Positions 32,248 to 43,040 of a DNA stretch of 64,000 bases are shown in pieces. The translations under genes were made by a program, and so were the position numbers. The DNA lies in NCBI GenBank assembly GCA_022702545.1, contig JAHRBC010000003.1, positions 5,146,001 through 5,210,000 of the forward strand, written 5' to 3'. Numbering within the stretch: the stretch's first letter is position 1; every line of letters starts with the position of its first letter. The notes beneath the pieces were generated by a model that worked only from the letters and a program-made list of their open reading frames with translations, made no database searches and was not told where the DNA came from. Source of the DNA: Phycomyces nitens (taxonomy: Eukaryota; Mucoromycota; Mucoromycetes; Mucorales; Phycomycetaceae).

Positions 32248-33463
32248 ATGCCTCCCAATTCTACCAGATCAAGAGCAAATCGAGAGGCCAGTTCTTCTCA
32301 GCAGGTGACAGCTGGTCGTATTGAGCGACACCAACTTGGCCCAAGCATACCTCTAAGCAACAATAGGGACCAGCAGTTCAAAGATCTTTTTGATGAGGTA
32401 AAGACTGTCCGGGTTGAAATTGCAACTGTCAACCGAAGACTTGGCATGTTGTTTGATACAAACAAAGAGACCAAGACAGCCGTTAGCAATTTGGCCAATG
32501 CTCATGCCAATAGTGAGGCTCATATGGCATCATTTGTCCCAATTGCAATGGCTCCTGCTGTTGTATCCAAGAAATCTATCAGTGTCAGCGATACTGGTAG
32601 AATTATCCTGGTATGTTTAACTCAAATTATATATATAGACTAACCAAATTATATCCAGGGCCTCATTAAAGGCAAGATGTGGAAGAAGAACTTGGATTCA
32701 GATAACCCGGGTGTGATTGCTGAAAACAACAGCAGAAAAAGATGGAATGAGAACAAGCAGATTAATCATCCTGATAATGTCGCAATCATCAGTTACTTGA
32801 AGGAGTATATTCTTTCACAGCCTGAAGCTTCTGGGTTTTGGCCTGATACGGTGGTAAATAAGATCAAGAACAATTACAAGCATTCCCACCGTAAAGCTTG
32901 TATGACACCCGAACAAGATGAGGCCAAAAAGCAAAAAGGCCGATCTAACAGCAGGATTGCTGAGGTTTGTACAAAATGATTGATTTAAAATATTTTCAGT
33001 TTTCTCATATTATATTACATATAGATCCTCTGGCGTTGAATTGCAACATACAAGAGCAACTGGAGGGTGATTGACGAAGACATGGGGGATAAGCCAGGCA
33101 ACGCAGCTGAGATGGCTTATCTCCATGTTCTTAAAAAAGAAGTGATGTCAGATGGGGAGTCGGAGACAGAGGAGTTGGAGCCCGATTACAAGGTGCGTGT
33201 GTTGAATGTTGCTTGGCCGAGATGGAGAAGTGATGAGGTAAATATCTAAAGTATATACTTGTAAAACAAGGATGCTAATAAAGGGAATATAGCTCAACAG
33301 ACTCTTGTCAGTCATTGACCGAGTTGCAAGAGTCTGTGACTCGGCAAAATTCCAGTCCAAGGCAAAGCCAAGAATGCCAAGGAGACAAAAAACAGAGAAT
33401 CTTGTTCCCATCCCCTCTCACTTGTGTTCCTCTCTCCCTTCTTGGGCATTTAGAGATGAATAA
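32248..33463 (+). CDS. CACTA accessory protein (gene 2), copy 3
   Basis: Exons 32248-32610, 32659-32964, 33055-33237 and 33293-33463 give 340 codons plus stop. For exon 3 an acceptor at 33025 is also possible but would include an in-frame TGA (33037-33039); the CAAG acceptor at 33055 avoids it and gives an exon close in length to copy 2 (183 versus 186). Features: basic Ser/Arg-rich N terminus, amphipathic helix (DEVKTVRVEIATVNRRL), a Trp/Asn block (MWKKNLDSDNP, NNSRKRWNENKQINHPDN), a basic segment, MSDGESETEE, PRWRSDE, and a helical C terminus. Family not recognised. It probably assists the transposase, perhaps by binding DNA; this is inferred only from conservation and linkage. Confidence 0.8.
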
Positions 33464-33554
33464 AACATTTTCATAAATGACAAACAACTTATTTTTGGAT
33501 TAATATAGAATATATAATGGGGTTAGATAAAAGTAAAAGTAAAAGTAAAAGGAA

Positions 33555-33665
33555 ATAAAAATAAAAATAAAAATAAAAATAAAAATAAAAATAAAAATAA
33601 AAATAAAAATAAAAATAAAAATAAAAATAAAAATAAAAATAAAAATAAAAATAAAAATAAAAATA
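33555..33665. repeat. Hexanucleotide repeat (TAAAAA)n between convergent genes
   Basis: About 18 units of TAAAAA directly after the transposase stop codon (on its 3' side) and 92 bases past the gene 2 stop. It may form or feed the 3' ends of both transcripts. Confidence 0.9.
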
Positions 33666-33670
33666 ATAAA

Positions 33671-36600
33671 TTAATAAGAGATCTTTCTGGGAAGAGGGAC
33701 TACAAGTCTTTTTCTAATATCTCCGGTTGTTTTGTACTCCATGATTGCAACAGACATTAGGATACGATGTACTGGGAGGATACACTCGAAATCAAGAGGG
33801 TAGAAGGCATCTTCAACAATCTCAATTCCCTCAAATTCTCTACTCCTGTCTGATGTAGTTTTGAACCACTTTACGAAAGCAAAGGTATGCTGACTATTGT
33901 GGACATTTTCATGGTGCAGAGAAGAAACAACAAGGCTAAATGTATGAACAAATAGATATTGAATCTCTCCAACATACGCGTACTCTACTCCAGTCTTGTT
34001 TTCAATAAAAATCGCTTGAATATACGATCTGCGATTCTCTTTGCCATTGATGCCCTTGAATGTCTGGCCTAGGAGATTAACTGACTTCAGCTTTTTGAAC
34101 CAGTCATTCACAGAAGCTGTGCCTTGCATTGTGTCTTTGCAGCTACGGATCTCATTGTCGTTATACGCAACCTGGTAGTACTCAACCAAGCAATCATATT
34201 CTTTTTTTGGAATCATTGCTTTTGATTGCTTTTGCTGCATAGTTATAGGTAATGGAAGGGGCTCATTGCCTTGGACAGGTATATGTGGATTTTCAGCTGA
34301 TTCAAGGAAGTCTGGGAGCGAGAATTGAATTTGAGTGTTTTGGACAGTTATTGTTGAATGCTTTTGATGGTCTGCATTTGTCAACTTGTACAAAATGTTG
34401 GCACAGGGAAAACTTGGTTGGTGCTTCAAAATTGTACGGACATGATTGTTCTTATAGGTCTCTTCCAGGAATTGTCTCATGTAGGTTGATTCGAACCCAC
34501 TTCGCCTGTTTGTGTCTATGTTTTTTAAGATACTGTTGTACCTTTCGAAGCTAAAGAGCCAGTAACCATAGAACGGTCCAAAGTCATTGATTGTCTGGCG
34601 AAGGTGGAGGTGGAGGTGCATGTTTGGGGACAGAAGACTATGATCGTAAATCTCCTCGCATCCTTTACAGAACAGCTCAAGAGATGCGTGGCCTTGCTCG
34701 ATCTCATTGTCAGAAACACTGGGCTTGGTAAGTAGACGGCATGCATTGACGAAATGCATCCAGTTTGAGAAGTGAAGGTCTGGAATTACGCCCTTTAACG
34801 CCACTGGAGAATAAACCAGGCACCACGATTTCCACTCGTCTGCCTTCATAAATGGAAACCCTTTTCCAATCTTCGTCTTAATCTGGGTATAATCGGCCGG
34901 CAACACCATCTTCTCCACCATCTTCTGCATGGCAACGAGACTCTTATCGTTGATTACTCCATCTGCAACCCATCTCTCCATCATCCTCTTGGCAGTGCCT
35001 AAGAAAAGATTATGCATTGGATCGATGATCGTGCAGCGGACAACATCAAAGTACTGGAGACGATGCAGTTCGGACCAGCGAACACCACTGGCAACTTCAA
35101 GGCGCTGCCTCTCAGCTTGAGTGGGTGCATTTCTCCAGACCTCAGCATCCTTACGATTATCATCTCTAGTGCGAAGGAGCCACTTTGAAGAATCAAATCC
35201 AGAATAATCAACAGAGTTCGTTCCAGCTAACCGATTGAACCGACGATTGCATTTGTGGCAGGCGTTTGTACTCATATGGGACGTAAATCCACATACTTTC
35301 CTTGCAGCGGGGATGTCACAAGCGACCAGAAAGAGAGCGGCACGGACGGTTGCACCAGATGGGTATTGATAGGTCTTGATTTTGATACCCTGGTATAGCT
35401 CTTCCAATTCGTCTACAAGAGGTCTGAGATAATTGTTGATCTCTGATGTCTTCGCTTCTCTTGGCCCTGGCATTAATCCAACAAGGATAATGTTCTCCTT
35501 CTTGAACCGGATATCTTGAGGAAGATTGTTAATGGCAAGGTATATGGCTCCACAAGAATATGTGACTCCATCGAATGGCTGGAACCAGTCAATGTTGAGG
35601 GTCAACATTAATGAACGGTCACTGTCAACAAAGGGAATGCCATTGATATCCAATACTTCATTCCACATTGCACTGTCGTATACATCGAACATCATGTCTT
35701 TTGCCTTTGGACCACGATTCCACGAACTGATATCATCTTCAAACTCAGGGCGGCCAAAGAACAGCTCCAGTGATTTCTTGATGGAGTGAAACACGTACGT
35801 TTTCTTTGGGATCCTAGATCCAGATCCGGACTTGAACAACGGAGTTCCACACAAGGAGTTTTTTCCAAACTTGTCAAACGAGCAGCAAGAAGGAGTGGAG
35901 TCATCGTTCTCATAAATGCTATGGCATTCACCACAAGCAACATACTTCTTTACACCGTTTGACAAGACGTCAAGACCAGCCAATCGTCTGAGGCCTTGAA
36001 CACTCACAGGAAGACGGAATGGGTCGCAAAAGAATTCCAAGACCTTGTTCACAATTGCAATTAAGACTACGGCACCTCTGTTAACAACATATAATGATAT
36101 GAAGATGGCAATTGTAGTAACAATGAATCGGTGAATAAAACCTAATTCTGAGACAGATTCTGAAGAATAGTCTATTTAAAATAAAAATATTATTAATCCA
36201 TTATTTTCGTTTCAGGACAAGTATTATATTTAGTACTGTACATACCTTCATCATCAACAATCTCATCGTCACTTGAATCATTGCCATCTGATTCATCAGA
36301 AGCAGAGCAATTGTCATCCTCATCATCAAACAAAGTGTCGTTCTCAGAAAGAGGTAAGGTTCCTTTCTGAGATTGAGTGTCAGCATTGGTGCTGTCAACC
36401 GAATCTACTAAAAAGGAATATTATTATTAAACTCAAATTAACAATCAAAAATAATGTCTTTACCATTGAGATCATAATCCATATCATTGTCAGGACTACG
36501 GATATCAATCAATTCTTCATCTTGAGCTGTATCTATGGATACAGTGTTTTCAACAGATTGCCTGGCCTCTATAATAAATTTATTATTATCTGAAATATAA

Positions 36601-36775
36601 ATAAATATAATTATAATCTCTTACGTTTTTGTGCATTTAAAATGCTTTGTGTTTCTTCATTTTTCATATGACGTTTGAAGGTCTGAATAGGTACCACGTC
36701 GTAGCCACCATGCTTCTTTTCGCAAACAGAGCATCTGCATTCTTTTGTAACTTTTGAGTTGCGGATTGGGGCCAT
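33671..36775 (-). CDS. CACTA-type transposase, copy 3 (intact)
   Basis: Five exons: 36625-36775, 36464-36568, 36246-36407 and 33671-36171 are the four coding segments seen, joined by three GT-AG introns to 972 codons plus stop without lesion. N terminus: MAPIRNSKVTKECRCSVC then FKRH, a CxCxxC zinc-binding-like motif. Next an acidic stretch (NDSSDDEIVDDED), a hydrophobic block (FISLYVVNRGAVVL), and the Tnp2-like catalytic core: LTLNIDWFQPF, VACDIPAARKVCGF, DPMHNLFLGTAKR, YGYWLFSFERYN. Then a C-terminal domain of about 200 residues ending VVPLPRKISY. The enzyme should cut the CACTG ends of copies 3 and 4. (The count is four coding exons.). Confidence 0.93.
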
Positions 36776-36990
36776 TTTTAATAAAATATTTGCGTTTGGT
36801 TTAGCAGTAAAAGAGAGAAGTTCAAGGCACAGCTCATTTTATTTATTTCTGAGTTGATAATGCTTTTTTATTTCTACACCACCCATCAGAACCAATGAAA
36901 CTGTCTAATAATTATTCAAGTACTTAATTTACAAAAACTGTCTGAATTACAATTTTATGTTTTCTGTGTCCTGGAATTCCCAGTTGCTGT

Positions 36991-37021
36991 ACATATGAAA
37001 ATTGGGGTCATTTTTGCAGTG
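36991..37021 (-). repeat. Right terminal inverted repeat, CACTA copy 3
   Basis: 31 bases ending TTTTTGCAGTG, followed by the AGT target duplication. Confidence 0.97.
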
Positions 37022-37044
37022 AGTGATAGAATATTTAAACATAC

Positions 37045-37290
37045 CAAGTACATTCTGTCCATTCAACTTCATCATTGTCATCTTTGGCCATTGCAATTGA
37101 AATGAGTTGTTCTGAATCTACAAGATGAAGATTACTGATTAGCAACAGCAATAAAAAATAGTGCGCCTATTTACCTTTTTCTTGTGTAAGCATGAATAAA
37201 AGTGACTATAGGATGTCTTTTAGATAATTGAAAAATGTTAAGGGTTGTCTTTAATTGCGCGAAAATTTTTAAATACTTACCAGAAAGTAT
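37045..37290 (-). other. Start of the mini-exon unit in CACTA copy 4
   Basis: On minus: a leader ending at a GTAAGT donor near 37281, an exon with ATG (37191-37193) reading MLTQEK and ending at 37175 before a GTAAAT donor, then exon 37045-37117 whose frame continues DSEQLISIAMAKDD to EWTECT before GTATGT. The next exon would be 30698-30767, beyond copy 3, where the simple joined frame meets a stop. A short protein or a non-coding transcript both remain possible. Confidence 0.4.
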
Positions 37291-37632
37291 AAAGGAAGCA
37301 AAAAGTAAAAAGAAAGAGAAAAAGGGAAAATCGGGAAAAAAGAATTCATACGCATTTTTAGATTATAGTAAGCCCTAATAAATTATGAGAATAATGGGAT
37401 TATGAAAACTGTGTACCCAAGACTCTTTTTTTTATTGTACTCCAGATATTGTTTTTAAAGATATAAATACAGTCTTTTATATATATATATAATACTATTG
37501 TTCTTATTTGACACTATACCTTATACTGCAAATTATAATGTATGTTTATGTATTCAAAGAAATATATGTTAATATATATGGATTTATTTATGCTTATTAT
37601 TTTATTTTATTTTAAAAAAAAATATTTAGAAA

Positions 37633-38407
37633 ATGTCTTCAAATCAGAGAAACTCAGGACGCAAAGCCAGAGCAAACCCAACTGCTCCCATTCACCGTGT
37701 TGCTGCTGGCCGTATTAGCCAGCGTGAAATCCTTCCAAGGGCCCCCAGTCGCAGTGAGGAAAGTAGTCAAGGACAGACAGAAATGGCCACTGTCCTTGAA
37801 GACTTGAGGTTCCTCAAGTCCAGAATGGGAATGGTCTATGACATCGCTGGCAAGACCAACCAGACCATGAGTACGTTCATGGAAGCCCATGCCAGTGGTG
37901 TCCAGAGCCAGCTCCCTCTTGGCCAAGCTGGTCCCGTTGGAATGGCTCCTTCTGTTGGCCCCTCCAGCTCACTTGGTACCAGTGATATGAGTGCGATTGT
38001 CTTGGTATGAATATTATTATTATTTTGTTAAAAAATATTTTCTAATAAATTATATCTAGGAATTCATTAATGAGAAGATGTGGAAGAAGAACTTCACGTC
38101 TAACGATCCTGCTCTGATTGCTGAGAATGAAGGCAAACAGAAATGGAATAAGGACAAGAAGATTAATCACCCAGACAATGTCAGGGTCATCAACTACTTG
38201 AGAGACTACATTCTCTCGCAGCCTCGTGCTGCTGGTTTTTGGCCTGGCATGGTAGTGCAAAAAATTAAAAACAATTACAAGTACTACCATCTCACTTCAA
38301 ACATGAGTGAAGAGCAAGCTTCTGCCAAGAAGAGAAAGGTTCGGGCTAATACCACTGCAAAAATCAATTTAAATCATAATTTAATAGTTATCTGGAATTA
38401 TCAATAA
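37633..38407 (+). pseudogene. CACTA accessory gene (gene 2), copy 4, truncated by an LTR
   Basis: Exon 1 37633-38004 and exon 2 from 38060 are open and align with copy 3 (IAENEGKQKWNKDKKINHPDN, NNYKYYH). The exon 2 donor is degraded. Exon 3 is recognisable only as a short stretch (ATCTGGAATT) before the solo LTR begins at 38408. The upstream 350 bases are AT-rich with runs of TA and contain the putative divergent promoter. Confidence 0.8.
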
Positions 38408-38702
38408 TGTTGTGGGTAGAGTAAAAATAAGAAAGATACGAAAGAATTCGTGAGAACTTGTGTAGGGTGTTTATTATCAAGAAAAAAGTTATCTTTCTAT
38501 ACAGAACTAACTACTGATATTTATATGTTTTCTGATTTATAATTCAGTATATGCTTTGGTAATATTTATCACAATGAGTCATCTTCCAGGAGTATTGTCT
38601 TTCTGGAAAGATCCAGAGAGACCTATTGATATGATACTTCTCCAGTCAGATCAGCCAGAGAGCTTTGGTAAAGAAGAGCATTTATGCTATTGGTATGGTA
38701 CA
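38408..38702 (-). repeat. Solo LTR of the element 1 family
   Basis: 295 bases from TGTTGTGGG to GGTACA on plus, the inverse of the LTR at 2962-3256. The flanking five-mers (AATAA and TTCGG) do not match, so one side has been rearranged. Confidence 0.8.
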
Positions 38703-38704
38703 TT

Positions 38705-39075
38705 CGGACTTAGATATCAACTTTTTTACATACTTTTCAAAAGCCTAAGACTTTTGCAAAAATAAAGCTATCAAAAATCTGAGCCGCGCATTCGATAGCC
38801 ATGGTAGCTATTAATGTATCCCACGGCTTCATTTTTAATTAAATGGTTTAAAAAAAAAGCCTTAGTGTTTTAAAAATGTCCTGGTATGAGACAATTACAT
38901 AGCGGAGATCATAATTTTCATGAAATTGAAACAGGCTGAAAGGTTATTGTCGGAAATTTAATTGTTTTTTTGTAGGATGTCGGAAATTTAAAAAAAAATA
39001 TGAGAGAAAAATGGGTCACGTGTTTGTGACTGTGTATTTAGGTTTTTAAGAAACTGCAAGTTAGTCAGTCAAATG
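38705..39075 (+). repeat. Direct repeat R1 of an unknown element
   Basis: Diverged copy of 39543-39882, sharing CAAAAGCCTAAGACTTTTGC, ATCTGAGCCGCGC, AGACAATTA and TATAGCGGAGATCATAATT. No ORF. It contains a palindromic core near GATAGCCATGGTAGCTAT. Confidence 0.8.
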
Positions 39076-39082
39076 CTTTTTG

Positions 39083-39150
39083 AGGTTGCTCTGAATGGTT
39101 AGAGCATGTGACAGCCAGTACCCAGGCCCCTAGTTCGATTCTGCATGGAA
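39083..39150 (+). repeat. tRNA-like sequence, possible SINE head
   Basis: Contains a D-arm-like CTCTGAATGGTTAGAG and a B-box-like AGTTCGATTC in tRNA spacing, followed by a T-run that could end pol III transcription. Anticodon and T stems do not pair well, so it is not a functional tRNA. Confidence 0.4.
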
Positions 39151-39542
39151 TTTTTTTTGTGATAATCCTCTGAAAGTAGTATTGTATTTCCTGTTGGCAT
39201 TCTCCTCCTATTACAATAATTTTCATTTTGTCAAGTCTCTACTGCATGCATCTTGCTAATGCTTGACTTGGATAAGTTTTGCAATAGATCACCAACAACT
39301 AGAAAGTTTAGGATAAATAGGAATATAGAGAGTTGAATGCTTTTTATTATTACAAATTGTTGTAGTATTTATATAGATTTTATAAGTGAAACTATCTAAA
39401 CTAATTACTTTTTACTTAAGACACATTGGTTATCTCTTTATGAGAGGCGATGAGAATATGTCTTGGTTTTACAAAAAGGGAAACCAATCGGTATAACATT
39501 GAGAACATATGTTAAAAGCATTCATGATTAGATATAATGCGC
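39151..39542. other. Spacer between direct repeats
   Basis: AT-rich, with a possible LTR core on minus (TATAAATAC near 39372 followed by an AATAAAAAGC). No gene seen. Confidence 0.4.
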
Positions 39543-39882
39543 TTGGACTTTTATTTCAACTTTTTCACGTACTTTTTCAAAAGCCTAAGACTTTTGCAAA
39601 AATGAAGTTCTAAAAAATCTGAGCCGCGCGTTTGATAGCCATAGTATCGTTTAATGTATCCCGTGGCTTCGTTTTCAATTAAAAAGCTTTAACAAAAAGT
39701 CTTAGTGTTTTAAAGATTTGCTAGTAAGAGACAATTATATAGCGGAGATCATAATTGTCATGAAGTAGAGGCAGATGGAAGGGCTATTGTCGGATTTTTA
39801 AAAAAGTCGAGAAAAAAGCAAGTCAAATATAGGTGACTTTGTATTTTTGTACCTGATAAACTGCAAATTAATCAAACAAAGG
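39543..39882 (+). repeat. Direct repeat R2 of an unknown element
   Basis: Second copy of R1, starting about 838 bases after it. It ends just before the ORF at 39925. Confidence 0.8.
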
Positions 39883-39924
39883 TTTAATACATAAATTCTA
39901 TACACCTTTAAAGAACTTACAAAA

Positions 39925-40341
39925 ATGTCTTGCCCTACTAAGAGATTAAGAGTCGCGAAGAACTTTACTAGAGGAGAATCTCACCAATTCATTAGCACCT
40001 CAGAGACAGTCAGTGATGACTTGATCAACTTGAATGAGCAAGACAATGACGAAAATACTTTGGAAGACCGAGATATTCAGGGCATTACAGAAGATATTAC
40101 TTTGGCTGTATATGCTACTCACTTGTTGAAATGGCGTGAAGGAGCTGATAGTTCTCTTTGAGGCTCCTACCAGAAAAACTCGAGAACAACAGAATGGAGA
40201 AAAAAGAAAGCAGAGAAAGACAAGATGGACTGTCAAGGAAGCTATCGTCTCACAGACAAAGGCTTCACAATCCAGAAAAAGCAGAGTCAAAACAATGACG
40301 CAATTGGCTCCAGCGCTTTACTGGATAAACTTGACACCATC
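39925..40341 (+). pseudogene. Unknown ORF, 5' fragment, with in-frame TGA, cut by LTR C
   Basis: ATG 39925 reads MSCPTKRLRVAKNFTRG with an acidic middle (NEQDNDENTLEDRD) to LLKWREGADSSL, then TGA (40159-40161). The same frame continues with GSYQKNSRTTEWRKKK and a basic stretch up to the LTR at 40342. The SSL-stop-GSYQKNSRTT pattern suggests an Arg codon (CGA) turned to TGA. The style is that of a transposon N-terminal region, but I cannot assign a family. Confidence 0.5.
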
Positions 40342-40721
40342 TGTTGTATCCAACATAATCGTAGATTGAAACATTAACACAAATTATTAATATTGAAACA
40401 TGTTAAATAACCGACCTACTGGAAGTGCACTAAAGAGTGTACCTTTCCAAATACATTATTCATACATAAAGACACACTAACAACTAGTACTAACACACTG
40501 GTTAATAGTACTAAGTAAAATAACAAGTCATATCTAATAATTGGTAGAGAGAACAGACATTACATGATATCATCATATCATCACTAGCACTCATCTCAAT
40601 GTCTATATAAACGCACAATACGAATAGCAATAGTCTTCATCTGATTCACAAATTCTTTCTCTCTTAATAAACAAAGTCTCACCATACTCTTGTCCATGCT
40701 TCGTTTTCCTCTGATTTAACA
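40342..40721 (+). repeat. LTR, family C, plus-strand copy
   Basis: 380 bases from TGTTGTATCC to TGATTTAACA, matching 27267-27646. The flanks CCATC and GGCTG do not match. On its right it abuts a LINE reverse transcriptase fragment without any Ty3 internal sequence. Confidence 0.93.
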
Positions 40722-42910
40722 GGCTGGCTATGTCCCATGCCCAACTCACCAAGGATCCTGGAGTTGGTTTCCTTCTGGACCAAGAGAAAGCTTACAATTG
40801 GGTCTATCCCACTTACCTTTGTCTGGTCATGTCATGGTTAGATTTACCTACCATGTTCATTGACTCTGTTTGTGCCCTCTTCTTCTTGACTCAGATCCAT
40901 GTCAATGTCAATGGCCATATATCTTCCTCCTTTGAGCAAGGTCATGGGCTTCTACAGGGTGACCCACTCTTGCCACTTTTGTTCAACATTGCCTTTGAGC
41001 CTCTCCTTCATTCCCTCCTTGCCTCTCTGTCCCTTTGTGGATTCCACTTCTTGGTTCCTTCCCACCTCTCCTCCTCTACACTGCCTCTTTCTCTGCCATC
41101 TCTGAAGCTTCTGGCTTATGCTGATGATCTTCTGTTGTTCCTGTCCTCCCCCTCTGAAATGAGCACCATCTTGTCGATTCTGCACACTTTTGGGCTGACC
41201 TCAAATGCAAAGGTCAATCTGAACAAGACAGTTTCCATTGCTCTCTCTGGGCATTTCCATCCCAATTGGGGTCCTGTTCTAGATGCTGCCAATATCACCA
41301 CATGCCATGATTGCCATGAGGCTAACGCCATCCATTATCTGGGTTTTCCCCTTAGCTCTCATCCTGCCCAACTAGAATCTTTCCGTGCTGCCCTCCTTGC
41401 CAAACTCGAATGCCACTGCACCATGCTCTCTGCGCAAGGCTTGTCAGTGCGCAGTAAGAGTATTGTTGCCAACTCTCTTCTCTTGAGCTCCATATGACAT
41501 GTCCTCTATGTGACCCCTGCCCCTCTCTCTTTCTTTGCTGCTATACGCAAGCACGTTCGTTCTTTTCTCCACCTTGGTTTTGGCAGCCCTGGTTGGCCTT
41601 TTCTTTGCCTACTATGCAAGTCTGGGGGTTTGGGTCTTTTGGATCCTGATCACCAACAGTGTGCTCTCCAACTGTGATGGATTCTTCCCATTTTGCATTC
41701 TCAATCATTTTCTTAATCTTCTTTCTTTTTATTACCTTATTTAGAATTTTTACTTCCTCTTCACTTTCGTTCTCCTTCTGCTAGTATAGCTCTGCTGTTT
41801 CCTTGTAGTACTGTGAGTTGCCCTAGTTCCCTACTGCCAATTCACCATGCCTGCTCTCGTCTGCTTCCCAATGCTCTTCCTCCCACACTCAGTGTAGCAC
41901 CTTTGGTGGTTCTTGAGTTCCCCCTGGCTTCTGTTTGGACTTTTGTCCTGCCATTTGTTTCTCCAGAAATGAATCTCAAGTCACTTCTTGTCTCAGATGC
42001 CTTTCTGGTAGATGATAATGGATGTCTCTGTCCTCAACTTCGTGGCAATCGCCCAAGAGCACGGAACCATATTGGCTAATTCTTCAGCAAGATCGATGCT
42101 GCTAGAATAGTCTATTATCCTTAGTTTCTTCTGTGTCTTCAACTCCTGTCTCCCACCTCACCTCCTCTGCCTGGTCTCTCTTCTTTTCTCTCCATGGTCC
42201 TTTTGGATAGACGCCCTTTATGTAAAGCATCCACAGGATTACTGCGCTGGCATCTTCGTCTATCCCCACCTCTGCCACTTCTCCCTCCTGTCCATTGGCA
42301 TCGTTTTTGGTCCCTGGTTATTCCACACTATTGTTGCACTTTGTGGTGGAAAGTGATATGGAAGCGGATTCCTACCCAACTGGCCATCCACACCATCATG
42401 CCTCACACCATCTCTGACCCCATGTGCTTGGTGTGCTCCACCAACACCAAAGACCAAGATCATTTCCTCTTCTTCTGTCCTAAGAAACACCCAGTGTGGA
42501 ACGTAGTCCTCTCTCGTTTCTGCTGGAGCTGGACCCTGGATGATGTTCAACAGATGCTGAAATCCTGTCAACTCCCCTCTGCTTCTCCCACTCAGGATAC
42601 TCAGATTTTGCTGGTGGTTATAACAGCCAAGGCAATTTGGAATGCCCATTGGAAGTTTATCTTTGATAATCAACCTTTTCTTCCTGGAGTAGTGGCTACA
42701 AATGCCTCCAGTACTATAGAGAGACAGCGAGCTATACTAGCTTAAGGAGTTTTATTTTTCTTTCTTTTCTTTTACTTATTTTCCCTACTTTTTTATCACC
42801 TATATTGTTCTTTTATCTTTATCACTTTCCTCCAAGTCCAATCTAATGGCAATTTAGAAGCCGCACGCCTTGCGTGACGGCAGATCAATACAATACTAAA
42901 AAAAAAAAAA
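40722..42910 (+). pseudogene. LINE reverse transcriptase, 5'-truncated and decayed
   Basis: The frame 40730-41497 shows RT motifs of a non-LTR element: DQEKAYNWVYPTYL, GLLQGDPLLPLLFN, LLAYADDLLLF and YLGFPLS. After frame breaks (about 41500-42190) the frame to 42745 has the zinc-binding C terminus of LINE ORF2 (MCLVCSTNTKDQDHFLFFC). The 3' end is a 13-base A-run (42898-42910), as expected for a LINE insertion. An endonuclease domain is missing. Confidence 0.85.
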
Positions 42911-43040
42911 CTTAGCTAGAAAATCATATAAATACCCATTGCGCTTGATCCCTAGAAGATCAAGTAAACAACACATTAAATAAAGGAACTTCTTCTTCTC
43001 TTCTCTTGTCTGTTCTTCCTGCCTAGTCCCGTTCCTGACA
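42911..43040 (+). repeat. LTR fragment related to element A
   Basis: It carries CTAGCTAGAAAA, TATAAATAC, a hairpin CTTGATC-7-GATCAAG and the terminal GTTCCTGACA, as in the element A LTR, but in the opposite orientation to it. Its 5' half is missing, next to the LINE poly(A). Confidence 0.8.

Larger units (their letters stand above)
30804..37021. mobile_element. CACTA-like DNA transposon copy 3, structurally complete
   Basis: 6,218 bases bounded by perfect 31-base inverted repeats (CACTGCAAAAATGACCCC and onward) and a three-base target duplication AGT at 30801-30803 and 37022-37024. It carries an open five-exon... four-intron transposase-type gene on minus, a convergent four-exon accessory gene on plus, and mini-exons on minus near the left end. 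This is the reference copy for the family in the window and may be mobile. Confidence 0.95.
37025..38407. mobile_element. CACTA copy 4, right part
   Basis: Continues the 29916-30803 fragment: removing copy 3 and one AGT rejoins an intron of the mini-exon unit. It contains mini-exons on minus (37045-37117 and one with ATG at 37191-37193) and gene 2 on plus. It ends at the solo LTR 38408; its transposase and right terminal repeat are absent. Confidence 0.65.

Noticed and set aside
33025..33054. In-frame TGA as proof that gene 2 of copy 3 is dead
   Set aside because: A second acceptor at 33055 skips the TGA and gives an exon length matching copy 2, so the gene can be intact.
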